64,000 nt of DNA from Clostridia bacterium (GCA_017936375.1 JAGBFR010000020.1:62001-126000); one strand, 5' to 3'; counted from the first letter of the stretch, positions 29,078 through 38,035 are shown. The notes: generated by a model from the letters alone, not told the origin. Made by a program: numbers and translations.

Positions 29078-29102
29078 TCGCTGATAGAGATACGGAGGAA
29101 AC

Positions 29103-30371
29103 ATGAAAGAGATCGTCATTGGCTTTTTGGGCTGCGGCAATATCGGCTGCGGCGTATACAGACTGCTGGAAACGCATGGACAGGAGATGGCGGCCAATGA
29201 AGGCGTCAGCTTTGCCGTCCGCCGCATTCTTGTCCGTGATCCGAAGAAGAAGCGCGGATGGGAGATTCCGTCTGTGCTGCTGACGGATAGGGCAGAAGAG
29301 GTGCTGGAGGATCCGCAGATTTCCATCGTGATGGAATTCATGGGCGGGGAAGAGCCGGCGGCTTCCTATATCATCCGTGCGCTTCGTGCGGGCAAGAGCG
29401 TTGTGACGGCCAATAAGATGGCGCTGGCGACGCATTGGGACGAGATTATCGCTGCGGCGCGGGAGAGCGGCGCGGGCCTGTATTACGAGGCGAGCGTCTG
29501 CGGCGCGATTCCGATCATCAGAGCGATGACGGATTCCCTGCAGGCCAACAGGATCACCTCCCTGATGGGCATCATCAATGGAACCACCAATTACATTCTG
29601 AGCAGGATGAGCCGCGAGGGCGCGGATTACAGCGAGGTGCTGGGGGATGCGCAGCGCCTTGGTCTCGCCGAGCCGGATCCGACTGCGGACGTCGAGGGCT
29701 ATGACGCGGCATACAAGCTGTCCATTCTCTCTTCTCTGGCGTTTCATCGCCACGTGCCCGTCGAAAAGATCTATCGCGAGGGCATTACGGGTGTCACTGC
29801 GCTTGACGTCGCCTGCGGGCGTGAGTTTGGCCTGACGCTTAAGCTGCTCGCCGTTGCAAAGGAAGAGAACGGAAGCATTCAGGCGCGCGTGCATCCGACG
29901 TTTGTGCCGGATTCGCATCCGCTGGCCAGCGTCAGCGATGCGTTTAATGCCGTGTTTGTGAACGGCCATGCGTGCGGAGAGATGATGTTCTATGGGCGCG
30001 GCGCGGGGGACCTTCCGACGGCCAGCGCGCTGGTCTCCGACCTTGTAAAGGCGGCAAAGGCAGATCATCACAGCCTCCCGGCGGTCAGCAGCCAGAGCGT
30101 CTTCATGGCAGAGGACTGGGAATGCGTCCACTTTGTCAGAATGCTGGCCAAGGATGAGCCCGGCGTGCTTCGCGATGTTGCAGGAAGATTTGCGGATGAA
30201 GGCGTCAGTATCGCATCGATGGTGCAGAAGGGAAAGCGCGACGAAGGCGGCTATGTACAGCTGATCTTCCTGACTCACAGGGCATCTGAGAAGCATGTGA
30301 GGCGTGCGCTGGAGCGCATGGATGGCAGTTTGGCGAGGGAAATCTGCGTCATTAGGGTTGAAAATGAGTGA
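29103..30371 (+). CDS. hom: Homoserine dehydrogenase
   Basis: The enzyme reduces aspartate semialdehyde to homoserine for threonine and methionine synthesis. It has 422 aa: an N-terminal Rossmann domain (GFLGCGNIGCGVYRLLE, about 8-24), a catalytic domain with the GIINGTTNYILSRM signature (near 155), and a C-terminal ACT domain (about 345-420, VRMLAKDEPGVLRDVAGRFA), which usually gives feedback control by an amino acid. GGAGG lies before ATG 29103. It follows coaX by 25 bases and ends in a strong terminator. Confidence 0.96.
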   Translation: MKEIVIGFLGCGNIGCGVYRLLETHGQEMAANEGVSFAVRRILVRDPKKKRGWEIPSVLLTDRAEEVLEDPQISIVMEFMGGEEPAASYIIRALRAGKSVVTANKMALATHWDEIIAAARESGAGLYYEASVCGAIPIIRAMTDSLQANRITSLMGIINGTTNYILSRMSREGADYSEVLGDAQRLGLAEPDPTADVEGYDAAYKLSILSSLAFHRHVPVEKIYREGITGVTALDVACGREFGLTLKLLAVAKEENGSIQARVHPTFVPDSHPLASVSDAFNAVFVNGHACGEMMFYGRGAGDLPTASALVSDLVKAAKADHHSLPAVSSQSVFMAEDWECVHFVRMLAKDEPGVLRDVAGRFADEGVSIASMVQKGKRDEGGYVQLIFLTHRASEKHVRRALERMDGSLAREICVIRVENE

Positions 30372-30390
30372 TAATTAGGATAAATACAAT

Positions 30391-30419
30391 AACAGCATGC
30401 GAAAGTATGCTGTTTTTTC
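30391..30419 (+). terminator. Terminator of hom
   Basis: A 10-bp stem with one G-U pair (AACAGCATGC at 30391-30400, GTATGCTGTT at 30405-30414) closes a GAAA tetraloop and runs into six T. Confidence 0.92.
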
Positions 30420-30846
30420 TATAATGAGAAAATGGATTATGCACATAGGTGTCAAATTATCTCTATATGCAAATTGCACAAGAAAACGATATTGGCTTCA
30501 ATTGAAAGATAATTTGATAAAACCCTGTGTGGAATTAGATTCACTATTTTTGCAGGATTGATGGCGTTATTCTTCAACATAACGGTATGTAATGTCCATA
30601 AATGAGCGAAAAATGTAAAAAATGATGGACGAGCGAATGCGTGATGAAGCGATGGCCGTACGCGGTGTAAAGAGGCATTATCAGAATGAACAAAAAACAA
30701 GGAATTGCGAGATATATAGAGCAATGGAGAGATAATGGGGGAAAAATGAAAAATATCGCATGATTAGAGGAAATTTGATTAACTGAATGCTATTCAAAAA
30801 CGCCTTCAAAAGTAACTCTATTTGATTTTTTTGTGAACTTGTTCAA
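30420..30846. other. AT-rich gene-free island
   Basis: About 430 bases have visibly higher A+T than anything else in the window. The longest open frame (30452-30724, minus strand, 90 codons) has no ribosome binding site and looks accidental. A perfect 10-bp inverted repeat (TCAAATTATC at 30452-30461, GATAATTTGA at 30508-30517) is present. I see no tRNA, riboswitch or transposase remnant. Confidence 0.7.
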
Positions 30847-30875
30847 TTGCAAAATGGATTGAATACACGTATAAT
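30842..30875 (+). promoter_or_regulatory. Strong promoter of the sugar ABC ATPase gene
   Basis: TTGCAA at 30847-30852, a 17-bp spacer and a perfect TATAAT at 30870-30875. An inverted repeat TTCAAT (30842-30847) and ATTGAA (30858-30863) overlaps the -35 box and may be an operator. The 5' leader is about 70 nt. Confidence 0.8.
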
Positions 30876-30950
30876 ATCTATCAGAACAAGGCACCGATGG
30901 TTCGATTTGGTCGGCGTCATAAGTTTTGAATTTGAAAGGGGATTCATCAC

Positions 30951-32072
30951 ATGGCAAGCTTGAAGCTCAACCACATCTACAAGATCTATTCTGGCAACGT
31001 TACTGCCGTTTCCGACTTCTGCCTCGAGATCGAGGATAAGGAGTTTATCGTTCTGGTTGGCCCGTCCGGCTGCGGTAAGTCTACCACCCTGCGCATGGTC
31101 GCCGGTCTGGAAGAGATTTCCGAGGGCGAGCTCTACATCGGTGACCGCCTGGTCAACGACGTTGCGCCGAAGGATCGCGACATCGCGATGGTTTTCCAGA
31201 ACTACGCTCTGTATCCGCACATGACCGTGTATGACAACATGGCGTTCGGTCTGAAGCTGCGCAAGAAGCCGAAGGACGAGATCGACAAGCTGGTTCGCGA
31301 GGCTGCCAAGATCCTGTCCATCGAGCAGCTCCTCAACCGTAAGCCGAAGGCTCTGTCCGGTGGTCAGCGTCAGCGCGTCGCGCTCGGCCGCGCCATCGTC
31401 CGTGACCCGAAGGTCTTCCTCTTCGACGAGCCGCTGTCCAACCTGGACGCCAAGCTCCGCGTGCAGATGCGTACCGAGATCACCAAGCTCCATCAGCGCC
31501 TGCAGACGACCTTCATCTACGTTACTCATGACCAGACCGAGGCCATGACCATGGCTTCCCGCATCGTCGTCATGAAGGACGGCTTCATCCAGCAGGTCGA
31601 CACCCCGCAGAACCTGTACGACTATCCGACCAACCTGTTCGTCGGTTCCTTCATCGGCAGCCCGCAGATGAACTTCTTCAATGCGAAGCTCGTCAAGCGC
31701 GCTGACGGCGTCTGGGCTGAGTTCGGCACCAACGCTGTTAAGGTTCCGGATGCGAAGGTTCGCAAGCTGGTTGACGAGTCCTACATCGGCAAGGAAGTTG
31801 TCATGGGCATCCGTCCGGAGAACGTCCACGATGAGGAGCGCTTCCTGGCTGAGGCCGACGGCAACCTCGTTGAGGCGCACGTCGAGGTCGTCGAGCTCAT
31901 GGGCTCCGAGACCTACCTCTACCTCAAGGTCACCGGCAAGGACGGCAACGTCATCGCCCGCGTCGATCCGCGCAGCACTTCCCGCACCGGCAACACTGTC
32001 AAGGTTGCCTTCGAGACCAGCCGTCTCCACTTCTTCGACAAGGACAGCGAGAAGAGCATCCTGAATCGCTAA
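30951..32072 (+). CDS. MsmX/UgpC-type sugar ABC transporter ATPase
   Basis: This 373-aa ATPase is of the carbohydrate-importer (CUT1) type. Walker [10 protein letters not shown] is at about residues 37-45, the Q loop in [17 protein letters not shown] (near 82), the signature [15 protein letters not shown] near 136, Walker [17 protein letters not shown] near 156, and a C-terminal TOBE domain (about 240-370) follows. No permease or binding-protein gene is near, so it is an orphan ATPase; MsmX in Bacillus energises several sugar importers. A strong promoter, GAAAGGGGATT site and heavily biased codon use point to high expression. Confidence 0.94.
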   Translation: MASLKLNHIYKIYSGNVTAVSDFCLEIEDKEFIVLVGPSGCGKSTTLRMVAGLEEISEGELYIGDRLVNDVAPKDRDIAMVFQNYALYPHMTVYDNMAFGLKLRKKPKDEIDKLVREAAKILSIEQLLNRKPKALSGGQRQRVALGRAIVRDPKVFLFDEPLSNLDAKLRVQMRTEITKLHQRLQTTFIYVTHDQTEAMTMASRIVVMKDGFIQQVDTPQNLYDYPTNLFVGSFIGSPQMNFFNAKLVKRADGVWAEFGTNAVKVPDAKVRKLVDESYIGKEVVMGIRPENVHDEERFLAEADGNLVEAHVEVVELMGSETYLYLKVTGKDGNVIARVDPRSTSRTGNTVKVAFETSRLHFFDKDSEKSILNR

Positions 32073-32090
32073 TCTTCAATAGCATTCACG

Positions 32091-32122
32091 CCGCCTGTAC
32101 CGAAAGGTACAGGCGGTTTTTT
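32091..32122 (+). terminator. Terminator of the ABC ATPase gene
   Basis: A perfect 11-bp stem (CCGCCTGTACC at 32091-32101, GGTACAGGCGG at 32106-32116) with a GAAA tetraloop and six T. Confidence 0.96.
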
Positions 32123-32404
32123 GATGCGGAGCACATTCTGGAGATTGAGAATCCTGTGTGTGTGGATGGCAGCATATCCGTTGGGATTTTGTATGTTCCT
32201 TTCTTATGTCCTGATGCGATAGGCAGGAAAAGGAATCCTAGATATGACTGAAATGGAAACGTTTCCGTAAAATGACCGGTGGAGAAGAATTCCGGGGATT
32301 CCTATTCTGCCGTTTATTGTGCTATATGCACAAAACGGCGGCATATTATACGAAATTTGCGGAGATATTTTTTTGAACGTATGGATTTTTGAAAGGTAAT
32401 CAGG
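32123..32404. other. Regulatory intergenic region before the CdaR-type gene
   Basis: No gene is seen. Besides the cre-like palindrome annotated separately, it holds an inverted repeat TTGTGC (32317-32322) TATAT GCACAA (32328-32333), and is more AT-rich than the flanking genes. Confidence 0.6.
32253..32268 (+). promoter_or_regulatory. cre-like palindrome (LacI/CcpA family operator)
   Basis: ATGGAAACGTTTCCGT contains the perfect 12-bp palindrome GGAAACGTTTCC at 32255-32266 with a central CG. It matches the cre consensus WTGNAARCGNWWWCAW at 14 of 16 positions. It lies about 140 bp before the -10 box of the next gene, so it may act on that promoter or on an unseen upstream one. Confidence 0.6.
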
Positions 32405-32410
32405 TATAAT
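32382..32410 (+). promoter_or_regulatory. Probable promoter of the CdaR-type gene
   Basis: A perfect TATAAT at 32405-32410 is preceded at 17 bp by a poor -35 (TGGATT at 32382-32387). A weak -35 suits an activated promoter. Confidence 0.5.
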
Positions 32411-32459
32411 GAATCCGTATCTGTGGTTTATAGCAACGTTCTCGAAAGGAGAATGAAAA

Positions 32460-33530
32460 ATGATACCTGAAAAGCGTTTTCTGAATCAGATCCAGCAGGT
32501 TCTAGCCAGGCTGATGCAGCCCCTCTGGCTTCTTGATACCGAGGGTGCGGTGCTTCTTCCTGAGGAGAATCGCGGCAAGATCAATCTTCCTGAGTTCATG
32601 GAGCCGGGCATGCCTGTCGCCTTTGAGGGAAAGACCTTCCTGATGATCGGCATCACGCCCGAACTGATCCTCTGTGCGGATGCACAGGGCGCTGCTACGC
32701 ATGACTGTATCCTTCTTGCCGGCGCCATGGTGCAGTCCATGGGCAGGGGAGAGGCCCCGATCCAGAGCCGCTATGACGTATATCGCCGCGTGCTTCGCGA
32801 GGAGCTTGCAGGCTCCGAGCTTGAGGCCCTTGCGCACGAGCACCAGATTGAGATCAATCGCGAGCGCTGCGTAATGACCTTCCAGATCCTGCAGACTGAG
32901 GCGGAGACTGCCTTTAATATGCTTGAGGAAATCGTTCCGCGTGCAGGCGGCGATCTTCTGGTGGAGATGGACAGGCATACTGTCGTCTTCCTCAAGAGCA
33001 TGGAGAATGTCGAGTCCTTCGACGAGCTGTATCAGCTTGCCGAGGCGATCGAGCAGACCCTGCTTGACGAGGCGGGCAAGAGCTGTGTCGTCGGCATTGG
33101 CGAGCCGAAGAAGACCTTCCCGGAGATCGGGGAGAGCTATCGTGAATCCCGCCGCGCTGTCGAGGTTGGCAGGATCTTCCTGACTGAGCAGCATATCTAT
33201 GTCTATCGCAGCCTCGTGCTTGAGCGCTTCCTGATGGACATTCCGCGCGAGATGGGCACCCGCTATCACGGCATCCTCTTCAACAGGAAGACGGCGCGCC
33301 TCTTCAACGACGAGATGCTGCACACCATCGAGATGTTCTTTGCGAAGGATCTCAATCTTTCTGATACTGCAAGGCAGCTGTATATCCATCGCAACACGCT
33401 CGTCTATCGCCTTGATAAGGTACAGCGTCAGACCGGGCTGGATCTTCGCAAGTTTGACGATGCGGTGACGTTTAAGATGATGATGCTCCTTGGCAAGAGC
33501 GGCAAGGATAAGCCGCGTCCCGTATACTGA
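32460..33530 (+). CDS. CdaR/PucR-type transcriptional regulator
   Basis: This 356-aa protein has an N-terminal sensor-like part (about 1-100), a middle domain (about 130-270, similar to the GGDEF-like domain of CdaR proteins, with RYDVYRRVLREEL) and a C-terminal PucR-type helix-turn-helix (about 295-350, LNLSDTARQLYIHRNTLVYRLDKVQ). CdaR relatives control sugar-acid or carbohydrate genes. AAAGGAGAATGAAAA precedes ATG 32460. Its position after an orphan sugar ATPase and a cre-like site suggests a role in carbon control, but its targets are not visible. Confidence 0.82.
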   Translation: MIPEKRFLNQIQQVLARLMQPLWLLDTEGAVLLPEENRGKINLPEFMEPGMPVAFEGKTFLMIGITPELILCADAQGAATHDCILLAGAMVQSMGRGEAPIQSRYDVYRRVLREELAGSELEALAHEHQIEINRERCVMTFQILQTEAETAFNMLEEIVPRAGGDLLVEMDRHTVVFLKSMENVESFDELYQLAEAIEQTLLDEAGKSCVVGIGEPKKTFPEIGESYRESRRAVEVGRIFLTEQHIYVYRSLVLERFLMDIPREMGTRYHGILFNRKTARLFNDEMLHTIEMFFAKDLNLSDTARQLYIHRNTLVYRLDKVQRQTGLDLRKFDDAVTFKMMMLLGKSGKDKPRPVY

Positions 33531-33540
33531 TTCCTACAAA

Positions 33541-33571
33541 AGCCGGCCTGTATGACAGGTCGGCTTATTTT
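33541..33571 (+). terminator. Terminator of the CdaR-type gene
   Basis: A 10-bp stem with one G-U (AGCCGGCCTG at 33541-33550, CAGGTCGGCT at 33556-33565) is followed by TATTTT. It ends only about 18 bases before the S41 protease start, so that gene is probably read partly from readthrough. Confidence 0.8.
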
Positions 33572-33588
33572 GGCTTGAGGTGAATGAA

Positions 33589-34809
33589 ATGAAGTGGAAC
33601 CGCGTTCTCTGCGTGCTGATGGCAGCGATCCTGATGCTCGCCATGGGCGTATCTGCCGCCAGTGCGGCGAAGCTGCCCTTTATGCGCTCGCAGGAGGATA
33701 CCGTAACCATCCCGCGTGAAGAGTATGAGATGCTGATGCAGTATCAGAAGCTTGAAATCCTGCGTGAGCTGATTGATATGTACTATTATGAGGACGTCGA
33801 CCATGAGAAGCTGATGGACGGCGCTGCCTCCGGTCTGATGCAGGGCGTGGGCGATCTGTATACCTTCTACTATACGAAGGAGGATATGGAGAAGTTCAAC
33901 GAGGAATCCGAGGGCGAGTATGCCGGTATCGGCTGTCAGCTGATTGCGGATCCGACGGACGAGGCGATCACGGTGACGCGCGTTTTCAAGGGAAGCCCTG
34001 CGGAAGAGGCCGGCGTGCGCGCGGGCGATAAGATCGTCTATGTCAACGACGTATACTACTCGGCGTATGAGATGGATGACGCGGTGGACATCATGCGCGG
34101 CGAGCCGGGCACGACGGTGAAGATCACCATGCTGCGCGGTCTGGAGACGATCGACTTTGAGGTTGAGCGCAGGAATATCACGATCAATTATGTCGAGCAT
34201 CGCATTCTGGACGGGAATATCGGATATGTGATGATCTACGACTTCCTTGGCAATGCTTATGAAGGATTTGCCAAGGCTGTGGAGGAGTTCCGCGCAGCCA
34301 ATGTCAGCGGCATGATCATCGACCTGCGCAATAATGGCGGCGGTCTGCTGACGGCCTGTGTGGATATGGCTGATCTGATCCTCCCTGAGGGCGTCGTCGT
34401 GAGCACGAAGGACAAGGCGGGCAATGAGGAAAAGCTGAGCATCGACAGCGAGTATTATGATGTGCCGATGGTCGTGCTGGTCAATGGGTACAGCGCGAGT
34501 GCGTCTGAGATTCTCTCCGGCGCGATCCGCGATTATGACGCCGGTCTGCTTGTGGGCGCGAAGACCTTCGGAAAGGGTATTGTACAGACGGTTATCGAAT
34601 TCCCGGACGGCACGGGCGCCCAGATCACCATCGCGCGCTACTACACGCCCAGCGGAGAATGCATCCACGGCGTCGGCATTGAGCCGGACGTCGCCGTTGA
34701 GCTGGACGAGGAGGCCGTGACCCTTTATGGGATCAACAACCTTCCGCTTGAGCATGATGCGCAGCTCCAAAAGGCCATCGAACTCCTGGCGACCGGTCAG
34801 GTTCAATAA
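33589..34809 (+). CDS. S41 C-terminal processing peptidase (CtpA/CtpB type)
   Basis: This exported serine protease has 406 aa. A signal peptide covers about 1-26 (VLCVLMAAILMLAMGVSAASA), a PDZ domain about 110-180 (GSPAEEAGVRAGDKIVYVND), and the tail-protease domain carries the catalytic Ser in VNGYSASASEI (near 302) and the Lys in KTFGKGIVQT (near 325-329). ATG 33589 follows GAGG at 8 nt; GTG 33580 overlaps that site. Related CtpB proteins act in sporulation signalling, others in envelope protein turnover; which applies is not clear. Confidence 0.93.
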   Translation: MKWNRVLCVLMAAILMLAMGVSAASAAKLPFMRSQEDTVTIPREEYEMLMQYQKLEILRELIDMYYYEDVDHEKLMDGAASGLMQGVGDLYTFYYTKEDMEKFNEESEGEYAGIGCQLIADPTDEAITVTRVFKGSPAEEAGVRAGDKIVYVNDVYYSAYEMDDAVDIMRGEPGTTVKITMLRGLETIDFEVERRNITINYVEHRILDGNIGYVMIYDFLGNAYEGFAKAVEEFRAANVSGMIIDLRNNGGGLLTACVDMADLILPEGVVVSTKDKAGNEEKLSIDSEYYDVPMVVLVNGYSASASEILSGAIRDYDAGLLVGAKTFGKGIVQTVIEFPDGTGAQITIARYYTPSGECIHGVGIEPDVAVELDEEAVTLYGINNLPLEHDAQLQKAIELLATGQVQ

Positions 34810-34817
34810 GCTTTCTG

Positions 34818-34842
34818 CCCCTGCAGCGATGCGGGGGTTTTC
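34818..34842 (+). terminator. Terminator of the S41 protease gene
   Basis: CCCCTGCA pairs with TGCGGGGG (one G-T) around a GCGA tetraloop at 34826-34829, then TTTTCTT. Confidence 0.85.
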
Positions 34843-34888
34843 TTATGCCCTAGCGGCGTGCTTTATACACATACATGATAAAAGACAG

Positions 34889-34917
34889 TTTTAAGTCGGT
34901 GCGATTTATGGTATAAT
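34889..34917 (+). promoter_or_regulatory. Promoter of the glycosyltransferase cluster
   Basis: A perfect TATAAT at 34912-34917 has a weak TTTTAA at 34889-34894, 17 bp upstream. It follows a terminator and lies about 50 bp before the first glycosyltransferase. Confidence 0.6.
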
Positions 34918-34969
34918 CAATCTGTATGCAAGTATCCCTGTGAAAATGACGGATGGAAGGATGACAGCC

Positions 34970-36013
34970 ATGTGTAAGGTCAGTGTGATCGTGCCTGTAT
35001 ATCAGGTGGAGGCGTATCTGCCCAAGTGCATTGACAGCATTCTGGCCCAGACGTTTACAGATTTTGAGCTGATTCTGGTTAATGACGGCACAAAGGACGG
35101 CTGTCCTGCGATCATGGAGGCCTACGCGCGGAAGGATACGCGCATCCGTCAGGTTCATAAGGAGAACGGGGGCCTCTCTTCAGCGAGGAATGCGGGTCTT
35201 GACGTCGCAAAGGGCGAGTACATCGTCTTTATCGATTCGGATGATTATGCGGAACCGCAGCTGCTGGAGGATGCTGTTGCCGCTGTGGAGCGCACAGGTG
35301 CGGAGCAGGTGCTCTGGAATTACCGGTATGTCGATGCGAACGGCGAGCATGAGGCTTATCTGAGCTTTCCGGACGAGGTGATCGATCTGGATCAGCTTGG
35401 GCTTGACAATTACTTCTATCAGTACTGGATGCCCTACAAACATGGGCAGGAGGCGTGGAGTAAGCTCTACCGCCGCAGCATCATTGAGGAGCATGGGCTG
35501 CGCTTTGCGCCGAATAAAGAGATTTTCGCGGAGGATACGCTGTTTTCCGCTATGTATCTGATGCATACGCGCCGTATCGCTGCGCTCAGCAGGCCGTATA
35601 TCAATTACCTGCAGCGGGGCGATTCCCTGATGGGCATGAAGAAGCCGCAGCTCGCGCGCCGACTGATGAACCTGAGCGTGCAGCTGTATGAGTATGCGCA
35701 TGCCTGCGAGAAGGGGAAGACGCTCTTCTGCGTGCTGCCGGTGCTCTGCTATGACAAGCTGATCTGCAAGGGAATCCGCTTCGATCCCGCGGAGAAGGAC
35801 GTCCTCGCTGCGATGGATGAGATGCGTGAGCAGCCTGTGATGCGCAGGATTCTGCGCGAGCTGCTTGGTCTGCGCCCACTGGCGATGTATACGCTCAAAA
35901 CCGGCAAGGGAATCAGGACGCAGCTGCGCGGCCGTCTCTTTGCCTTCCGCTGGCTGCGCGGCGATCTGCGCGGGGCGATGGCGCTCGTGCAGGGCAGGGA
36001 GGAAGCGGCATGA
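34970..36013 (+). CDS. Family 2 glycosyltransferase (first of four)
   Basis: This 347-aa GT-A fold enzyme transfers a sugar from a nucleotide-sugar donor. It has VSVIVPVYQVEAYLPKCIDS at residues 4-23, the nucleotide-binding LVNDGTKDG, the NGGLSSARNAG block, the metal-binding DSDD (FIDSDDYAEP, near 90) and the likely catalytic acidic pair in FAEDTLFSAMYL (near 185). There are no transmembrane helices; it is probably peripheral. GGAAGG 9 nt before ATG 34970 sets the start (ATG 34940 and 34961 are poorer). It overlaps the next gene by 4 bases. Donor and acceptor are unknown. Confidence 0.9.
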   Translation: MCKVSVIVPVYQVEAYLPKCIDSILAQTFTDFELILVNDGTKDGCPAIMEAYARKDTRIRQVHKENGGLSSARNAGLDVAKGEYIVFIDSDDYAEPQLLEDAVAAVERTGAEQVLWNYRYVDANGEHEAYLSFPDEVIDLDQLGLDNYFYQYWMPYKHGQEAWSKLYRRSIIEEHGLRFAPNKEIFAEDTLFSAMYLMHTRRIAALSRPYINYLQRGDSLMGMKKPQLARRLMNLSVQLYEYAHACEKGKTLFCVLPVLCYDKLICKGIRFDPAEKDVLAAMDEMREQPVMRRILRELLGLRPLAMYTLKTGKGIRTQLRGRLFAFRWLRGDLRGAMALVQGREEAA

Positions 36014-37032
36014 CCATCAGCGTGATCATCCCGTGCTATAACGCCGCAGCCTATCTGGATGAATGTCTGCAGTCCGTCCTCGCGCAGACGATGGCGGACT
36101 TTGAGATCATCATTGTGGATGATGGTTCAAAGGACGATACGCTGGCCATCGCTCAGCGCGCTGCACGGCTCGATGCACGCATCCGCGTATTGCATCAGGA
36201 GAATGCCGGCGTGAGCGCTGCCCGCAATGCGGGGCTGGACGCCGCGCAGGGGGAATATGTGACGTTTGTCGATGGCGACGATCTGCTCGTCCCCGATGCG
36301 TTTGAGGTCATGCTCCAAGCCGCAAAGGGCGGCGCGGACATGGTGGTCTGCGCGCATGAGACCTTTGACGATGCGGGCGGCAGAGAGGTGTTTTACCCGG
36401 AGACGTGCTGGTGGGCGCTTGAGGGCGAGGCGCAGCGGCATGCTGCTGCGCTGAGGCTGATCGAGGGCGACAGCGTGCTCAATATTATGTGCAATAAACT
36501 GCACCGCCGCGCGCTGCTGGAGGGCGAGGGCATTCGCCTCTGCCCGGGGCTGAGGATTGCGGAGGATGCGCTCTTTAATCTGGAGGCGGTGCTCGCCGGG
36601 CACGGCATCGCATATGTCGGCAGGATCGCCTATCGCTACAGGATGCATGCGCAGTCCGCCATGCACCGCAGTGCCGGCAGCGTATTTGAGACGCATATCC
36701 CGTGGTTTGGGGCGATGCGCGCCATGCTGCAGCGTCGCGGCGTGATGGAGCGGTATTACCGGGCATTCCTTGATACGGTGGCGCTGCGGCTGTATAAAGA
36801 CGGCGGCGCTGCAGGCGTGATGCGTGATTTCAATCGCATGGCGCGCCCTGTCCTGCCTGATCAGGAGCTTGACAGGATGCGCATGAGCGCTGCGGATCGC
36901 CTGCTTCTCGCGATTGTCAGGCGGAGGCTGTATCCCTGCGTGTATCCGCTGATCTATCCTGTTCAGGTTGCCGCGCGCAAGCTTTCTGCGCTGGCTTTTC
37001 GCCTGCGCGCCAAAAAGGAGATGCCGGTATGA
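36010..37032 (+). CDS. Family 2 glycosyltransferase (second of four)
   Basis: This 340-aa paralogue of the preceding gene has ISVIIPCYNAAAYLDECLQS at the N-terminus, VDDGSKDDT, the NAGVSAARNAGLDAAQGEY block, VDGDDLLVP (DxD-type motif near 90) and IAEDALFNLEAVLAG near 180. A basic C-terminal tail (about 295-340) may attach it to the membrane. GGGAGG precedes the ATGA junction with the first gene, and it is joined to the third by another ATGA. The set looks like tandem duplication with drift in acceptor-binding parts. Confidence 0.9.
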   Translation: MTISVIIPCYNAAAYLDECLQSVLAQTMADFEIIIVDDGSKDDTLAIAQRAARLDARIRVLHQENAGVSAARNAGLDAAQGEYVTFVDGDDLLVPDAFEVMLQAAKGGADMVVCAHETFDDAGGREVFYPETCWWALEGEAQRHAAALRLIEGDSVLNIMCNKLHRRALLEGEGIRLCPGLRIAEDALFNLEAVLAGHGIAYVGRIAYRYRMHAQSAMHRSAGSVFETHIPWFGAMRAMLQRRGVMERYYRAFLDTVALRLYKDGGAAGVMRDFNRMARPVLPDQELDRMRMSAADRLLLAIVRRRLYPCVYPLIYPVQVAARKLSALAFRLRAKKEMPV

Positions 37033-37979
37033 TGGAATCCTCATGCGCAAAGCACCCGCGCGTCAGCGTGATTATGCCCTGCTACCAGAGCGGAGCCACG
37101 GCTGAAAAGTCTGTCCGCAGCGTGATGGCGCAGACGACGCCTGACTGGGAATTGATTGCCGTCAATGACGGCTCGACGGACGATACGCAGGCTGTGCTGG
37201 AGCGTCTTGCTGCGCAGGAGCCGCGCATGCGGGTGATCCGCCAGGAGAATGGGGGCGTCTCCCGTGCGCGCAATGCGGGCATCCGTAAGGCGCGGGGCGA
37301 GTGGCTGTTCTTTCTGGATGCGGACGACGTGCTTCTGCCCGACGCGCTGGAGCATCTGCTCTCGCTTGAGCGCGGCGGAGAAGATATCGTCTGCGCCGCC
37401 TATGCGATGCGGTATATCGACGAGGGCGGACGGGAGGAGAAGCATGCCTGCGCAGACGGGGATCTGACCTGCATGCTCGAGAGCCTGATCCGCGGAGACA
37501 GTGCGCTCAACAGCATGTGCGCCCGCCTGTACAGGACGGCTCTGATCCGTGAACATGGAATCCTCACGCCGCCGGGCGTCAAGGTCGGCGAGGATGTGCT
37601 GTTCAATCTGGAGGCGTTCCGCGCGGCTGCGGCATGGCGCGTGAGCGATCGCGTGATCTATGTGTATGAATTTGGCGGGGACTCCGCCATGACGCGGGCG
37701 ATGAAGGATCGATATGCGCGCAGCCGGGATATGCTCAATGGTATCGGCGAATTCCTTGACAGGCATGGCCTGCAGACAGCGCTGTTCCGCGCGCATATCG
37801 ACATCTATCTGCGCACGCTGCGCGCGGACAGGGGACGCTTCCGGGCGGCGCTGGCCTTTGACAGGGCGATCGTCCGCAGGATTGTGAAGGGCGTTGACTT
37901 CAGGGCGCTCTGCCTGAAACAGAAGGCGTATTACGCCGCACTCAGACTGCTGCCATTCTCGAGCATCCTGCTCCCGTAA
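37029..37979 (+). CDS. Family 2 glycosyltransferase (third of four)
   Basis: This 316-aa GT2 protein has RVSVIMPCYQSGATAEKSVR near the N-terminus, NDGSTDDTQ, ENGGVSRARNAG, the metal-binding LDADDVLLP (near 97) and VGEDVLFNLEAFRAA (near 190). It starts at ATG 37029 after AAGGAG, overlapping gene two by 4 bases; ATG 37032 is an alternative. It ends before a 56-base gap, the only gap among the glycosyltransferase genes. Confidence 0.9.
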   Translation: MMESSCAKHPRVSVIMPCYQSGATAEKSVRSVMAQTTPDWELIAVNDGSTDDTQAVLERLAAQEPRMRVIRQENGGVSRARNAGIRKARGEWLFFLDADDVLLPDALEHLLSLERGGEDIVCAAYAMRYIDEGGREEKHACADGDLTCMLESLIRGDSALNSMCARLYRTALIREHGILTPPGVKVGEDVLFNLEAFRAAAAWRVSDRVIYVYEFGGDSAMTRAMKDRYARSRDMLNGIGEFLDRHGLQTALFRAHIDIYLRTLRADRGRFRAALAFDRAIVRRIVKGVDFRALCLKQKAYYAALRLLPFSSILLP

Positions 37980-38003
37980 GCAGCAGCCGGAGGAATCAGC
38001 ATA

Positions 38004-38019
38004 GGCCGCGTCGGCGGCC
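38004..38019 (+). repeat. Hairpin just before the fourth glycosyltransferase
   Basis: GGCCGC and GCGGCC pair around a GTCG loop directly before the GGAGGGGG site. It could protect a processed 5' end or set translation level; there is no T tract. Confidence 0.5.
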
Positions 38020-38035
38020 GGGAGGGGGCTTGCCC

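Noticed and set aside
30452..30724. 90-codon minus-strand frame in the AT-rich island
   Set aside because: No ribosome binding site or promoter, and an unlikely composition.
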